Shown: positions 5,701 to 6,404 of the stretch, in pieces
Numbering within the stretch: position 1 is the stretch's first letter
How the letters are laid out: the number at the start of each line of letters is the position of its first letter
Origin: Campylobacter sp.
GTDB taxonomy: Bacteria; Campylobacterota; Campylobacteria; Campylobacterales; Campylobacteraceae
Length of the DNA: 6,404 nucleotides
Reading direction: 5' to 3'
Assembly (NCBI GenBank): GCA_017940085.1
Contig: JAGAZK010000021.1
Coordinates: forward strand, 1 to 6,404
The notes under the pieces: model-generated
The model's input: the letters and a program-made list of their open reading frames with translations, nothing else
What the model was told of the DNA's origin: nothing
Database searches by the model: none
Position numbers and translations under genes: made by a program

Positions 5701-6404
5701 ATGCGTAGTCATTATTGCACTGATCTTGGTGTAAGCGATATTGGCAAAGAAGTTTGGCTTTGTGGTTGGGCGAATTCTTACAGAGATCATGGTGGCGTTG
5801 TTTTTATAGATTTAAGAGATAGAAGCGGACTTATTCAGCTTGTTTGCGATCCAAAAGATAGTGTTAAAGCTCACGAAATCGGCTCAAAAGTTAGAGATGA
5901 ATATGTTTTAAGAGCCAAAGGCAAAATTAGAGCTAGGGGCGAAGGACTAACTAATCCTAAGCTCAAAACTGGCGAAATTGAAGTTGTAGTTGATGAGCTA
6001 ATTATAGAAAACGAAAGTGCGGCTTTGCCTTTTGTGATAGGTGATAGCAGTGTCGGCGAAGATGTGAGATTAAAATATAGATTTTTAGATCTTAGGACAA
6101 AAGAAAGTTTTGAAAGATTTAATTTAAGATCCAAAATCACAATGGCTACTAGAAACTCACTCGATAAAATGGGCTTTTTGGAAGTAGAAACCCCGATTCT
6201 TACAAGAGCCACACCTGAGGGTGCAAGAGATTATTTGGTGCCAAGTAGGGTTCATAATGGTAGTTTTTATGCTCTCCCACAAAGCCCACAGCTTTTTAAA
6301 CAGCTTTTGATGTGTAGCGGATTTGATAAATATTTCCAAATCGCAAGGTGTTTTAGAGACGAAGATCTAAGAGCAGATCGTCAGCCAGAATTTACTCAAA
6401 TAGA
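5701..6404 (+). CDS. aspS: Aspartyl-tRNA synthetase, N-terminal 234 codons (runs off window)
   Basis: This class II synthetase charges tRNA with aspartate in the cytosol. Visible are the N-terminal OB-fold anticodon-binding domain (about 1-105, with [12 protein letters not shown] at 21-32 and FIDLRDRSG at 35-43), the catalytic-domain entry LKYRFLDLR (124-132), motif 1 around [20 protein letters not shown] (159-178), the aspartate/AMP-site segment [11 protein letters not shown] (194-204) and motif 2 ([16 protein letters not shown], 218-233). Family length is about 580-590 residues, so roughly 350 residues lie beyond the window, including the bacterial GAD insert and motif 3. AAAGGA at 5690-5695 supports the ATG. 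His30 (Leu in E. coli AspRS) and Leu83/Leu88 fit the non-discriminating type that also aspartylates tRNA-Asn for later amidation by GatCAB. That reading is inferred from alignments recalled from memory. Confidence 0.96.
   Translation, partial: MRSHYCTDLGVSDIGKEVWLCGWANSYRDHGGVVFIDLRDRSGLIQLVCDPKDSVKAHEIGSKVRDEYVLRAKGKIRARGEGLTNPKLKTGEIEVVVDELIIENESAALPFVIGDSSVGEDVRLKYRFLDLRTKESFERFNLRSKITMATRNSLDKMGFLEVETPILTRATPEGARDYLVPSRVHNGSFYALPQSPQLFKQLLMCSGFDKYFQIARCFRDEDLRADRQPEFTQI

Noticed and set aside
5871..6339. Two overlapping minus-strand open frames inside aspS
   Set aside because: Both are antisense to the conserved AspRS motifs; the Ser/Leu-rich products are what reversed AT-rich coding sequence gives.

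Overview
The window is an AT-rich stretch of a Campylobacter-type (Epsilonproteobacteria/Campylobacterota) chromosome. Evidence for this is the FlhA, S15 and AspRS protein sequences, the short 'AAGGA' ribosome binding sites, and promoters made of a T-rich block plus TATAAT/TACAAT without a clear -35 box. From memory of the family the sequence looks more like the C. fetus/C. hyointestinalis side of the genus than C. jejuni, but I cannot fix the species.

Layout. Positions 1-39 are the first 13 codons of rpsO (ribosomal protein S15) on the minus strand. Positions 40-193 are a divergent promoter region. A tight plus-strand operon follows: an Rrf2/IscR-type regulator (194-598), flhA for the flagellar export gate (602-2776), a DHH-DHHA1 phosphoesterase (2785-3804), a 74-residue acidic protein of unknown function (3797-4021), and a 54-residue DUF1328-type membrane protein (4032-4196). 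Gaps in the operon are 3, 8, -8 and 10 bases, and at least two stop codons are built into the next gene's Shine-Dalgarno (TAAGGA). A weak hairpin and a strong promoter separate it from a class II DAHP synthase gene (4252-5598), first step of aromatic amino acid synthesis. A 102-base gap with a tandem repeat and a promoter leads to aspS (from 5701), which runs off the window end. No stretch over 300 bases lacks a gene.

How the genes work together. The operon appears to link a cysteine-bearing, probably Fe-S or redox/NO-responsive regulator to the central membrane protein of the flagellar type III export apparatus, plus a small-nucleotide phosphoesterase and two small proteins. rpsO-flhA-DHH neighbourhoods recur in Campylobacter and Helicobacter as I remember them, so this is probably an old arrangement. 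aroG and aspS look like independent housekeeping units.

I see no mobile element, CRISPR array, tRNA, rRNA or phage gene, and no clear undescribed system. The best leads are the Rrf2-flhA-DHH coupling, the unknown 74-residue protein, and tRNA-recognition residues in AspRS that suggest the non-discriminating (Asp/Asn) type.
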